Shown here piece after piece: positions 34,739-45,123 of a DNA stretch of 64,000 bases. The first letter of the stretch is position 1. The number at the start of each line of letters is the position of its first letter. Where the stretch lies: assembly GCF_001540865.1 (NCBI RefSeq), contig NC_033622.1, positions 158,220 through 222,219 of the forward strand, in the 5' to 3' direction. This stretch comes from Ananas comosus (taxonomy: Eukaryota > Streptophyta > Magnoliopsida > Poales > Bromeliaceae). A program made the translations under genes and the position numbers. The notes under the pieces were generated by a model. The model was not told where the DNA came from. It saw only the letters and a list, made by a program, of their open reading frames with translations, and made no database searches.

Positions 34739-35123
34739 TCCGTTTGGTTGGGGGTTAAGGGGTGGAATAACCCCTTAACCCCTTAACCCCCATTTTATCC
34801 CCAAACATTTCTAAAAATGAGTGGGGTTAGCTAACCCCACCTCAAATAGGTTATCCCAGGTTAGCTAACCCCACCAAACTCTACCAAACCCCAATCAAAC
34901 ACTATTTTCTATTCATAATAACCCACTATCCTTCTTATCCCACATACTCCAACCAAACATTATTTTTCACTATTCTGGACTAACTCCAACCCCCAACCAA
35001 ACATAAAAATACTCTAACCCCACCTTAACCCTAAACTTAACCCTATCCCTGAAATAACTAGTTTTTCCTTAACCCCGAACCGGTAGCTAAAGTGCTAAAA
35101 CCACAAACCGGACACAAACGAAA
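34739..35123. mobile_element. MITE-like element rich in GGGGTTA / TAACCCC
   Basis: The left end CCGTTTGGTTGGGGGTTAAG resembles the inverse of the right part (CCTTAACCCCGAACCGG, then ACCGGACACAAACG). Palindromes such as GGGGTTAGCTAACCCC occur inside. The TAACCC words look telomere-like, but the period is irregular. Non-coding. Confidence 0.5.
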
Positions 35124-36230
35124 AGTAGGAAACGAAATTTTAGCGATAAATCGCCATTGAGAAATGAGTGAATGGTGATTTATTATTGCATTGCCTATGC
35201 CATGAACTTAGACATGTAGGGAGATGCAATGCATCTGCTGAAATTTTAAATCCCTTCATTCCATAAAATTTGTACACTTAACCACACAAAATGATACCGA
35301 TCGTCCCCAGCACAAGTGGCAAATGACTTGGTGGTTAATACTTGAGGTTCCAAATTCGAATTATAATTGATTCACATTTCCAGCTAAATTTATTTTTAAA
35401 CGAAATAAACGAAGTCTCTAATGATTCACATTTCGCTAAATTTATTTTTAAATGAAATAAATGAAGTCTCTAAAAAAAAAAAAAAACCTCACGAAATGGT
35501 AAACAATTCATGCTAATAAATAAATGAAAAGAGCCGCACGAAATGGTAAACAATTCATGCTAATAAATAAATAAATGGTGACCCAAAAAAAATGCAACGT
35601 AGGATTATCACCAATTATTTTTTTCCCTGCTAAATAAGTTTGACTTGTTTTTCATTCCTTTTGCTCTAAAAAACATTATTATTTTTATGAAAGCTCTAGT
35701 CAAGCTAAATAAAAGCTAAAGTTGGTTGCTTTTACAAAATATTAGTTTAATTAGAAAAAGGGCTTTTTATAAAAAGAAAGAAAGAAATGATGTACTATTA
35801 ATTCTATCGGGCACTCAATTATTGCAATGAGCATCAATTGCAATTGGTGAAAGAAAGAAAACTAAAAACAAACAAAAAAAAATTTCCATAATTCATGAAC
35901 TTTATATAAACTCAATATAGATATAATTTCTTGTATACTTTTCATACTATTATTATTCTCTTAACTGTCGTTTGACACTGCATTGAGATTTCACATATTC
36001 AAATTGTTAACTAATTAACAAAAGGCAAAAAAGAAAAAAGAGAGACCTAAATAAAACGAAGAGGCAAACATATTAAGCCATATTAACATTTTTTTTTTTT
36101 TTTCCTTCTTTAACTCAGATACATCTCATTGAACCCAAGATATTGGGATTTCACGGACGCGAAATTTCAACCACAAAAAAAATAAAATAAAATAAAATAA
36201 ACCCAAAAATATGAGCCCAAAAATTAAGCC
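35124..36230. other. AT-rich intergenic DNA with a small tandem repeat
   Basis: CGAAATGGTAAACAATTCATGCTAATAAATAAAT-type units occur twice at about 35495-35575, and an ATTTCGCTAAATTTATTTTTAA-type unit occurs twice at about 35380-35470. No gene. Ends close to the stop of the SAUR at 36231. Confidence 0.5.
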
Positions 36231-36663
36231 CTAGTTTTGGTTGGGTCCACGAGGTGCGAACCCGTCGCGGTACGAAGCGGACCGGTCCGATTCCGCAAAT
36301 AGGCTAACGAACCCACCGAGGCCGAGTTCCTTGAACCGGTCCAAGTCCCGGTCGAGCGCGTCAAGGACCCGTCGAAAAAAACCCGGTTCGCACGGCAGGA
36401 CGAGGCCCCCGACCGGTTGGAACCCGTACTCTTCCTCCGCGAGCTCCAACAACGAGGCGAACACCGGAAGGTTCACGAGCCGCGCTGGGATCACGAACCG
36501 GGTCCGGTCCTGCCCCACGTACACTGCCATGAACCCGGCCCGGACCGGCCGGTTCGACTCGGGTTCGGGTTCAGGTTCGCGGCCGTGCCCGCGCCCGCGC
36601 TGGGCGAGCGCTGCCAACGTCGCATGATCTGCTTCAAGCGCACAAATCTTTTTCAACCTTCAT
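36231..36663 (-). pseudogene. SAUR auxin-response gene copy with apparent frame damage at the 5' end
   Basis: The SAUR domain is intact on the minus strand: FMAVYVGQDRTRFVIPARLV, PVFASLLELAEEEYGFQPVG, GGLVLPCEPGFFRRVLDAL. SAUR proteins are short auxin-induced growth regulators, many of which inhibit PP2C.D phosphatases at the plasma membrane. In the domain's frame there is no ATG before the domain and an in-frame TGA at 36660-36662. The usual SAUR N-terminal motif is present but in another frame (FVRLKQIMRRWQR, about 36610-36648). The only nearby upstream ATG (36663) opens a third frame that ends after nine codons. Two single-base changes, one near an A run and one in a GC-rich tract, would explain this. 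It is either a decaying copy or a draft-assembly error. Confidence 0.75.
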
Positions 36664-38062
36664 TTTTACGAGAATACTAACTAAAAAGAGTAGTTTTACT
36701 CGAAACAAAGTTTAAATCCACACAGTGCGCGAATATTGAAGCAGGGATAAAAGGAAATGTGTTGCGTGCGAGCGATGACGAAAGAGAGGAGTAGTAGGAG
36801 TGTGAGGAGGAGAGTGAGTATGGGGGGGGGGGGGGGGGAGGGGATGCATGGGAATACATAATATAAGGGTACGAGTGCACCTTAATAATAACAAAGTTAT
36901 GTATCATTCGATGCGCTCGGTGCACGCGCACTTTGTAGACCAGACGATGTTGCAACCACTCGTGTGGTGGTTGAGATTGAGCTTATACGATGAAGCGACA
37001 GGTTGATGGAGAAGGGTGCATGGAACGTACGAAACCATTAGATGCGGATAATAATTTCTTACCCGAAAGATAGATACATTGCGCGATATAGTGCGAGGGA
37101 GAAATTAATAATTGCATGCATGTTTCTGGAGCAATGAATAGATACTTCGAATTCGAAAAGTGCAGCATAAATAGTTCACGGTTCACGTGTCGGGGTACTC
37201 TTTCAAATTCAAATTTAAAGATCTTAAGTTTTGAACGTAAATCATATATAACACGTATGTCATAAAATTTGAATGCAAACTGCTAAGGAAAAAAAGACAA
37301 AAAGAAAAGAAAAAAGTAGCAAAAATGGCGGAAAAAGATATATACCATGCAAAGAATTAATTTATGAACCTGTATTTTTACTAGTTAAAAGATATATTTA
37401 CAAGTTGTTTTAAAAAAAGTACAAAATATATACTATAGTTTAAGTTTTAGATGAATAAATATATAATATCATTATTTTTTTTAATTTAAGAATTAAAGAA
37501 CTACTAAAATTGAGCCCTCTCTTTCTTTTTTTTTTTTTCTTTTTTTTTCCCGATAGTGTTATTCTTTATCAAAACCCATATTTTTAAGCAGGAATTATTT
37601 TTGGTTTTCTAAAATTAAATACAAAAAAGGGGTTAGTGCATGATCTAGTGATATAATGTGAGGCAAAAACTGTTTTATAAATTAGTTTTTTTTTTTGTTT
37701 TTAAATTGTGGTTGTTTTTAATTAAATGGTTGTTATTAGAACCTCTAGTTGTGCTCCTCATACCAAGCATATGAGGCCAACTATTACAAAACAAAAAAAA
37801 AAAAGATTAAAAAAAAAGAAAAAGAAAATAATGGACGGCTCTTAATTAAGTCTTGGATCTTATAATGGACAAATCTCCGTATCCCTTACGTACAACTTTT
37901 TCTTTTTTTCTTTTATTTATTTTGATTCTCTAGTACACAAAGCAATATATGGATCGGAAAGATCCAAGTAGACCTTTTCTTTTTTAAATTAAATAATATG
38001 AGAAGGTTGAACAAATTATAATTAGTAATATTTATTTAAAATTTTAATCAGTTTTGTATAGG

Positions 38063-38110
<48 letters not shown>

Positions 38111-39263
38111 ACCCACCTATATTGTAGTTAATTAATATTGGTTTGGGTTTGACCTTTTCTTTTTTAATATAAATAAATTTATCTTTGAGATTAAATATAT
38201 AGAGGCTTAAAGAGGTTTTGGACTAGATCAATTAGATTAAGTCCTAACCCAACCCAAATAAATATGCAAGCATACACGCATATACATGTATAGGTATAGA
38301 CACATACAGATACATACATATATACATACACACAAACAAATATATGCATATTTTATAACATTAATTTTTAGGTGTACATTGTTTATATTTAATAATTCAT
38401 AAAGAGTGAGTATTATTACTCAATATTAAAACTAAAACATAGTCCAAATTATTTGTCAAATTAAAGTACTTTAGTACTTCAAAGTAGGAGGATATAATGA
38501 TATAATATCTCTTCTTTTTTCTTTTTTCTTTTATCGTGTGGACATTATATATCTATGCTGGAAACAATGTTTAATATTTCCCATGCATTTCTCGTTACAA
38601 ATAAAGAACAAACAAAAATAAAAAAAAAGCAAATAAATAAATAAGAAAGAGCTGAGCTGTAACCAATTAATCTCTCTGATTAATTAACTAAGCCGGATTG
38701 CTTTGCACCGTACGTACATTGTTAAAGCGTACTATGTGTCCTTCTCCTCCATTTGTTTCGCCAAATCCAATTCCCAATTTTTTTATTAATAATAATAATA
38801 ATAGTTATAATAATTAAAGCATAATTAACCACCATCTTATAATTAATTAAATTAATTAATTAATTGGGTCCTCATGGCCTTATCTGGCACTAGTAGCAAT
38901 TTATTCGGAATATTCTTAGACATTTACACTAATTTAAGCACGAATATAATATAATATTAGTTTATTCCCCATTTAATTAATTATCCCGCGAATTAATACG
39001 AACGTGAGGACACGAATTACACGACAATTACTCTCTATTTTAAACCATCAAACCTCCCCCTCTCTATCCCCAAATTGATCTCCACACATGCATGGCCCAA
39101 AACATCAAAACCAAAAACAAAATTTCAATCGAAAATATTGATCTTACTCTCTTCCTATCGTTTTGTTTCTGTTGCTAATATATATATATATACATATATA
39201 TATATATTGTTCGATGAATCTTCTGCTTTAGCTGCGTATCGATTTAGATCTCGATATCGATTG
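36664..39263. other. AT-rich spacer between SAUR genes
   Basis: Holds a G run (about 36824-36838), a (GA)n repeat at 38063-38108, several poly-T/A runs and TA-rich DNA. The part near 39000-39260 should contain the promoter of the SAUR at 39264, but no element stands out. No gene seen. Confidence 0.5.
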
Positions 39264-39698
39264 ATGGGCTACTTTCGTAGTTCTCAACTTCTTGTTTTCA
39301 TCAACCCGAAGTCGTCGTTGTCGTCATTGTCATCCAGGAGACGGACTAACGCCTCCTCGTTTAGGGAGAATTTGAAGGAGTCTTTGTTGGATGACGACAA
39401 AGGGCGCGGTGCCGAGGCCGCCATTCCGAAGGGGTTTTTGGCTGTCTATGTCGGGCCGGAGCTGACGAGGTTCGTCATCCCGACGAGCTATCTCTGTCTG
39501 CCGATCTTCAAGGCCTTGATGGACAAGATGGCCGAGGAGTTCGGTTTCGAGCAGACTGGCGGGCTCCGGATTCCGTGCGACGAGGACTACTTCAGACAGA
39601 TTCTTCGCGTCTTGAACGAATCGGAGGCGGAAAGGAAAGCAATGAAGAACAACAAGAAGAAGAACACACAATACAGTAGTGTAAAGAAAAACTCTTAA
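39264..39698 (+). CDS. SAUR family auxin-response protein, 144 aa
   Basis: Intronless, as usual for the family. Start chosen at MGYFRSSQLLVF: the frame extends 63 codons further upstream, but that part is AT-repeat translation (YIYTYIYI). A basic serine-rich N-terminus is followed by the SAUR core at about 53-115: IPKGFLAVYVGPELTRFVIP, FKALMDKMAEEFGFEQTGGL, RIPCDEDYFRQIL. The C-terminus is lysine/asparagine-rich. Predicted small early auxin-response factor promoting cell expansion. Second of three SAUR copies within 5.3 kb; a local tandem cluster is usual. Confidence 0.9.
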   Translation: MGYFRSSQLLVFINPKSSLSSLSSRRRTNASSFRENLKESLLDDDKGRGAEAAIPKGFLAVYVGPELTRFVIPTSYLCLPIFKALMDKMAEEFGFEQTGGLRIPCDEDYFRQILRVLNESEAERKAMKNNKKKNTQYSSVKKNS

Positions 39699-40543
39699 TT
39701 TTCGTGTGTTATATATATATATATTTTAGTCCTTAAATATTAATTTGTGTGTGTATATTTTTAAGGAATTATAAGAGCGCAATTAATTATTTGTGGTTCG
39801 ATCGATGATAAATTAATTCAAGAGCCTATATATATATATATATATATANATATATATATAGGTTAGAGCAATTAGGATGTGTGTTAATGTGTCCTAATTA
39901 TTAAGGAGGGGTTTTAAGACATATTTATTTATGTTTTGTGATCAACAAAATCAAAGTATGCAATGAGGTTAGGACATCATTAATTTGGTTTGGTGCAAAT
40001 TCTTTTATCTTTTTCTTTTTTTCATTTTTCATATTGTTTTCTTAATTATAGAGAGATAGAGCAATGTATATGTCTATATATGATAGCCTCTAAAAAATTG
40101 TATATGCTAACCAGAGAAATAAACGGCTAGAGAGTTTATTTTTTAAAAAAAGAATTGGAAAGTTAGGAGAAAATGCGCGACGAAAATTGGGTCACATTTA
40201 TGGGCAAAATTTATGTGAGAAAACCTTACAAAAGATTGTACAAATTAAGAGAGTTTGAATATATGTCGTTCAAACGGTCATATCTATATTTTCTCTTCAA
40301 ATTCAAGTTAATTAATTAGCTATTATAATGGCCCCCCTTTTTTAGAATTTTGTAGATCTCTCAGTAAAAAATAAATAAATAAATAGATAGATGACAAGCA
40401 CATCTAATTAACAAGAGGAGATGTAATGAAATATCCAGAACGAGAGATGTAATTAATTAATGGAAAATGAATCTTTTGATCTTCTGATACATGAAAACAG
40501 AGCCTGGTAATTACTGGGTGTTACGTACGTACGTAGTATATAA
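39699..40543. other. Spacer with (TA)n and a single N
   Basis: A (TA)n run at about 39826-39860 is broken by one N (39849). It is followed by a stretch starting GGTTAGAGCAATTAGG that may be a transposon remnant. No gene. Confidence 0.4.
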
Positions 40544-40748
40544 GGGATGATCGTTTGGTTCGTCACAAAAATTATTTGTGTGGAATAAAAAATTCTCACG
40601 AAAAATATTTTTTTCCATATAGTTTTTGTTTTTAGAATTTAAAAAAAAAATCCCTTTTTTGTTTTTGGAAAATATTTGTCCAGTCAAAAAAATACCCTAT
40701 TTTTGTGAAGCATTTTTTTTTGAGAAACCAAACAAACACGAACACCCT
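40544..40748. mobile_element. Putative hAT-type MITE between SAUR genes
   Basis: The left end GGGATGATCGTTTGGTTCGT is approximately inverted at the right end (AACCAAACAAACACGAACAC, then CCT). Inside are AAAATATTTTT-type runs in both senses. About 205 bp, non-coding. Confidence 0.5.
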
Positions 40749-40955
40749 CTAAGTGAAAAATAAAAAAAAAAAAAGAGAAAAAGAAGAAATAAAAGACATA
40801 TAACATGGAATTTGAACCTCAATAAACCTTTGCTTGCTCTCATAATATAATATTATATAATAGCAGCAACAGGAAATTAGCATTTCTCATTTCTTTCCCT
40901 CTCTCAAAATAACAGGAAAAAAAGAGCACTAAAAAACAATAATAATAACAATTAA

Positions 40956-41501
40956 TCATCTGCAAATAGGTTTCTGAGGGTGGTGGGTTTGACCCAGCTC
41001 AGCTTCACAAGAGCAGTAGCAGAAGCTCTTCTGCTGCTGCTGCTTCTTCTTCTTCGCCACCACCTTCAAAATGCTCTCAAACACCCCCACCTCACATGGG
41101 ATCCTCAGCACCCCCTCATGCTGGAACCCAAACTCCTCCTCAGCTTCTCTCAGAAGCTCCTCAAAAGCACTGTGGCTCAAGTACTCTGTGGGTATCACAA
41201 ACCTCTTCTGCTCCTCCCCCACAGAGACCACAAAGAAGCCCTTGGGAACCACCACTGCATGCCCACCACCACCACCACCACCACTGCTGCTGCTGCTGCT
41301 GCAGGAGGGGTCCAGATGATGATGAGAGCTGGTATCAGCAGAGAAGGAGAGGGTCTTCTTCAGGAACTTGTAGTTGCTTCTGGGGGCAGCTGAGGCCAGC
41401 TTCTTCCACTTCCTCAGCATCTGCTGCAGCCTCACTATCTCTGTGATCTTGTTGCTGCTGCTGCTGCTGCTGCTGCTGGGCTTCTTTGCTGGGTGCTCCA
41501 T
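40956..41501 (-). CDS. SAUR family auxin-response protein with poly-Ser/Gly/Gln insertions, 181 aa
   Basis: Single-exon minus-strand gene starting at 41501. The typical N-terminal helix ITEIVRLQQMLRKWKKLA is followed by FLKKTLSFS, a poly-serine/poly-glycine spacer, and then the core VPKGFFVVSVGEEQKRFVIP, FEELLREAEEEFGFQHEGVL, RIPCEVGVFESILKVV. It ends in a lysine/glutamine tract and a Cys/His-containing tail (CYCSCEAELGQTHH). Homopolymer stretches are encoded by (CTG)n and (CCA)n microsatellites, so length may vary between individuals. Opposite in strand to the SAUR at 39264. Longer than the usual 90-150 aa because of the spacers. Confidence 0.9.
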   Translation of the reverse strand: MEHPAKKPSSSSSSSSNKITEIVRLQQMLRKWKKLASAAPRSNYKFLKKTLSFSADTSSHHHLDPSCSSSSSSGGGGGGGHAVVVPKGFFVVSVGEEQKRFVIPTEYLSHSAFEELLREAEEEFGFQHEGVLRIPCEVGVFESILKVVAKKKKQQQQKSFCYCSCEAELGQTHHPQKPICR

Positions 41502-42956
41502 TAATTGTAGAAAGAAGCTGCTGATGAGAAGTGCTTTTTGTGGAAGTGGAAGAAGCTCCCTCCCTCTCTGTTACTTTTCTTTGCTTCTGTGATGTGAGGT
41601 GGAATGGTGTGGTGTGGTGTGGTGTGGTGGTGAGATTTGCAATTTATAGAAGTGGGGTGGTCCTTTTTAGTACTCATGATTTATCCTGTATAATACTGTT
41701 TATAATAAAAATAATATGTTTAGTGGTATTTTTATAGCTTAATTAATTGAAGGGTACGTAATCTCTTGGAGAAGTGTGCTAAGGGTCAAAGAAATTAAGT
41801 AAACTGACCATATATAGTTAGTTTTCTCTTCTCAAGAACTTCATATACGTGTACTGAATAAGGATTAAATTAAAAAAAGTTGGGTTTTCTTAATTGGTTT
41901 AATTCCATTAAATACTCAGCAAGGGCCGGGTTAAAGAACTATGTACGTAACCTTCTGAATATATGGCACTTTAATTTGAACTTCATCTTTCTTAATGTTA
42001 AAACTTTATAAGAAAAATCACTTATCGAATTCATTATTATTGATCACTACGTATGGTCAGCATTCAGAGTTAATTAGATGACAGAATTATTATATATAGA
42101 TGGAAAGAGTTAAGTGATAATAATGCCCACTAATTAATTATGAGATTTTTCTACAGAATTTCAATGTAAATTTACGTCTATATTATCTGTATATAATTAG
42201 GGAGGAAAAATTAAAAAGTTAATTGCCCTTGAATATATCTACAAATTACTATTAGAAATATTATAGCTTGTAATTTATTTTAAATTTTATATATGATATT
42301 TGCCATTTGCTATGTATAATTTTCCTATTGGATCTGATCACCTGGGAGAACGTGGAAGGTGTAAGTGAGTGGAGTTGCATGCATGTGAAGTGAACTGTGT
42401 ATGCTATCACCAAATTAAATTTAATTGAATATATTGTTTCAATACATTTATTATTTACTGCTTTGTGTGTGTGTGTATACATATATATTTATTTATATGA
42501 TCCTGATAATTTGACACTAGTTTTGTTCAATTTGTTCCTTTCCTTTTTCTCTCTATCTTGGAATGTGCAATCCTAATAGATACTTAGATATATATTTTGA
42601 TGCAATTTTATTCACATTTACATTAAGAATTAATTAATTAATACTGACTCTCAATATTCAAAATATTTGAAGCTCGTAAAATAGAGTGAGGAGTTGTGAT
42701 ATTTAGGAGACGCGCGGTATATATGGATTAAATATGGAAATGTTACGGGCGTAGCATTTTTCTAGCAACGCATATATATATTTTTAGCTTAGAAATTTAG
42801 AGAGGTTAGGTGGCAGGGGATGCTGATTTTTTCTTTTTATTATAGGTACTAATTTTTGAAGATTAAAAGGAAATCAGGTACAAAGAAATATATTATAGGA
42901 GAAAAGATTTATTCCTATAACATGTCAATCATAACCACCAATATGCTCAATCATGC

Positions 42957-43021
<65 letters not shown>

Positions 43022-43049
43022 TAGAAAAAGAATAATTATCATTCCTTAT
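41502..43049. other. SAUR promoter side and AT-rich spacer ending in a (TA)n tract
   Basis: The promoter of the SAUR at 41501 should lie at the left end: a GGTGTGGTGTGGTGTGG minisatellite at about 41604-41630. The rest is AT-rich, with a (GT)n at about 42464-42480 and a (TA)n run at 42962-43016. No further gene. Confidence 0.5.
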
Positions 43050-43412
43050 CTAGAAATCTTTTAATTCGATACCAGCTTCTGCATTGGTCAACTCGAGATC
43101 GTACTCCTCCAGCTGGTAGTCGCAAAGTTCGAGGAGCTGGTCAGCAAGGGGAGGGATGTCGGGGTTGCGGCCGTCGTTGTACTTGTGCGCATTATATGTG
43201 ATCTGCCACACGTCGTGTCTGAAATCCTCCCGGTTCTTGTACTCCATGCTCCTCACCTTGTCCCTGATGGTCGAAAGATCCATCGGACGCTTTATTATGT
43301 CGAAGTAATCCGGAGCTTCTTTCTTGGTCACAGGTTTGAGGAAGAGATATGATACTTCGATGTGACCCCTCAGGCTGTCAACTATCCGCTCCAACNTAGT
43401 CTTGGGAAAACA
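43050..43412 (-). pseudogene. Isolated TAF1-type bromodomain C-terminal fragment
   Basis: About 115 codons on the minus strand match the C-terminal bromodomain of plant TFIID subunit 1 (TAF1/HAF): LERIVDSLRGHIEVSYLFLK, APDYFDIIKRPMDLSTIRDK, FRHDVWQITYNAHKYNDGRN, PPLADQLLELCDYQLEEYDL, then TAG. The acetyl-lysine-binding asparagine in the YND segment is kept. Upstream, the frame has no TAF1 sequence, and the remaining exons of a protein of roughly 1,800 aa are not nearby. One N (43396) lies at the left end of the domain. Most likely a captured or partly duplicated gene fragment; a new small bromodomain protein is less likely. A possible acceptor CCCAAG|ACTA lies at about 43402. Confidence 0.8.
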
Positions 43413-43966
43413 TTTCATGCACATAAAGTTTAGGACCTGATTAATTTCTGACAAATTTGTAACCAATTACAGTTCTCTATGCATGGTTTATTTACATATT
43501 ATTGTTTAATTAGACATTAGGAATCTTCATTTTCAGATCAAGATTATTTAATTGCAATTAGGGTGCTTGTGAGTTTAATATTCTTCAAGTTGGAAGATGT
43601 TACCAAAGTCATGTGAATTTTTTGTCAAATGAGGATAGTGATTAATTTGTCTCACACCTATAAATTTAATGGGGTTTTTAATTTTGGCATCAAGTACAAA
43701 TAGAGGACACTAACCAAACTACCACATGATGCAATAGGAAATAATATCCCACCTCATCTTTCTTTCTTTCTTTTTCTCTTTTTTTTTCTTTCTAACTTGA
43801 AATTTAAGAACCAATTAAAGCTTTTATGCTCTCATTAAGTCATCTTTTGTTTTTATTTATTTCTGTTCTTCTTTCTAACTAGGAAATACGCTGCGTTGAG
43901 CTATGTAGGAAATAAGTTGAGCATCCATAACTAAACTTAGAAATATAATTGAAGAGTTAGATTCTT
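43413..43966. other. Intergenic DNA between TAF1 fragment and LINE insertion
   Basis: AT-rich with a T/C-rich run at 43759-43792. Nothing coding. Confidence 0.4.
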
Positions 43967-44548
43967 TCTTTTCTTTTTTTTTGAGAAAAGGTAGCACACT
44001 ACCTGCTTCATTCATTAAAAAAGTTGAATTAAGCATACAAGGTGGAAGCAGCCGAGGCCTCCAGAAAAAGCGAGATAAAACAGAGCAGTAGGGGAAAAGA
44101 GAGAAAAGGAAAGAAAAGAAGAAGTCACACCGCCGAAAGTCCAGTGCGGGCAACCGAAGTTCAACTATCTAGTGCTGGCCAAGATCGATCCAATCCCGCC
44201 TTAGTGATCCGTTCAAGCATCTGGTAAGGTGTGGTGTATATTGCTCTAAAAATGATGTTGTTCCTTTCAGTCCAGACTATCCACCAAATAGATGCAAGAA
44301 GGGTTAGTCCTTTAATTGTCTTCTTGGCGTTTTCGAAGTGTAAACACCTTTTCCACAGTCCCCGGGCCGCCTCCAAAGGCTCAATTAAAATGTCGAGTTC
44401 ATCCAAGACTAATAGTAAATATCTGAATAACACACAGGTACTGAAGAGGTGATCGCAAGTTTCCACATGGCATTGGCACAGAAAACGCAAAGCTGCTCAC
44501 CAAGCAACCCCCGGTTGACGAGCCAATCTGCTGTGAGAATTCTCTTCC
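43967..44548 (-). mobile_element. 5'-truncated LINE (L1-type) with 14-bp target-site duplication
   Basis: Both flanks carry AGAGTTAGATTCTT (43953-43966 and 44549-44562), a perfect target-site duplication. On the minus strand the insert reads from a truncated ORF2 end to a poly(A) tail (poly-T/C at 43967-43982). The ORF2 end is the reverse-transcriptase-associated zinc-knuckle region (RILTADWLVNRGLLGEQLC, CDHLFSTCVLF, IWWIVWTERNNIIF). A frameshift separates CVFCANAMWK from ETCDHLF at about 44470. The 3' end carries a hairpin, AGGTAG/CTACCT, directly before the tail. The intact TSD says recent; the frameshift says not active. Confidence 0.9.
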
Positions 44549-44562
44549 AGAGTTAGATTCTT

Positions 44563-44924
44563 AATACAATACACACAAGGTGATGATAAAGTTTGAAAAG
44601 CCATAAATTTTTTCATTAATTCATACGGAGAGGGCATATTCTAAGATATCTATAGTTTTTCTTTTTATATGTACACACACACACACCTATTTTTAAGAGG
44701 TTGTTCAATTTTGACCATTCATTTTTTACTTGTTTGATGAATTTTATTATAATTTTAAAACATTATAATTTATTTTCTAGAAGTGTTAAATACTTTAGAT
44801 TATATTTAATGATACGGATCATTAAATGAAAAGCTCTATCATCGAAAATGACTTATGAATACAAAAGCCTTTGTACTTATAAGAGTATAATAGCCCTGCA
44901 TATATATTTATATAGTAGAGCTAC
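44563..44924. other. Intergenic DNA, nothing recognised
   Basis: AT-rich with a short (AC)n at about 44673-44685. Confidence 0.4.
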
Positions 44925-45123
44925 TATATTTTCTGACGCATAAGGAAATTGGTGCTTTCAAATTTTTTCCATTGGATCAATCAATTTGATCATTTTTTAC
45001 ATTTGGATTAATATTATTACCCTAGAGGGACCACTATTATCCTGACTCTATAGTTCTTGATCCAATAGCTAAAAAGTCGGAAACACGAATTCCTTTATGC
45101 TTTCAAAAGTATACTAGTTCTAC
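44925..45123. mobile_element. MITE with GTAGAGCTACTATATTTTCT ends
   Basis: The left end GTAGAGCTACTATATTTTCT, then GCATAAGGAAATTGGTGCTT, is the approximate inverse of the right end AATTCCTTTATGCTTTCAAA, then AGTATACTAGTTCTAC. The interior TTTTTCCATTGGATCAA matches the interior words of the MITEs at 33702-34100 and 10926-11162, so all belong to one superfamily. Flanked by (TA)n on both sides. Confidence 0.75.

Noticed and set aside
34740..35050. Possible interstitial telomere from repeated TTAACCC words
   Set aside because: Spacing is irregular and the sequence lies within an inverted-repeat element; no regular 7-bp period.
36224..36627. Plus-strand 128-codon frame opposite the SAUR
   Set aside because: Antisense Arg/Ser/Pro-rich shadow; the minus strand carries the SAUR domain.
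40980..41592. Plus-strand frames of 72-137 codons over the SAUR at 40956-41501
   Set aside because: Antisense shadows with poly-Leu/Ala/His from trinucleotide repeats.
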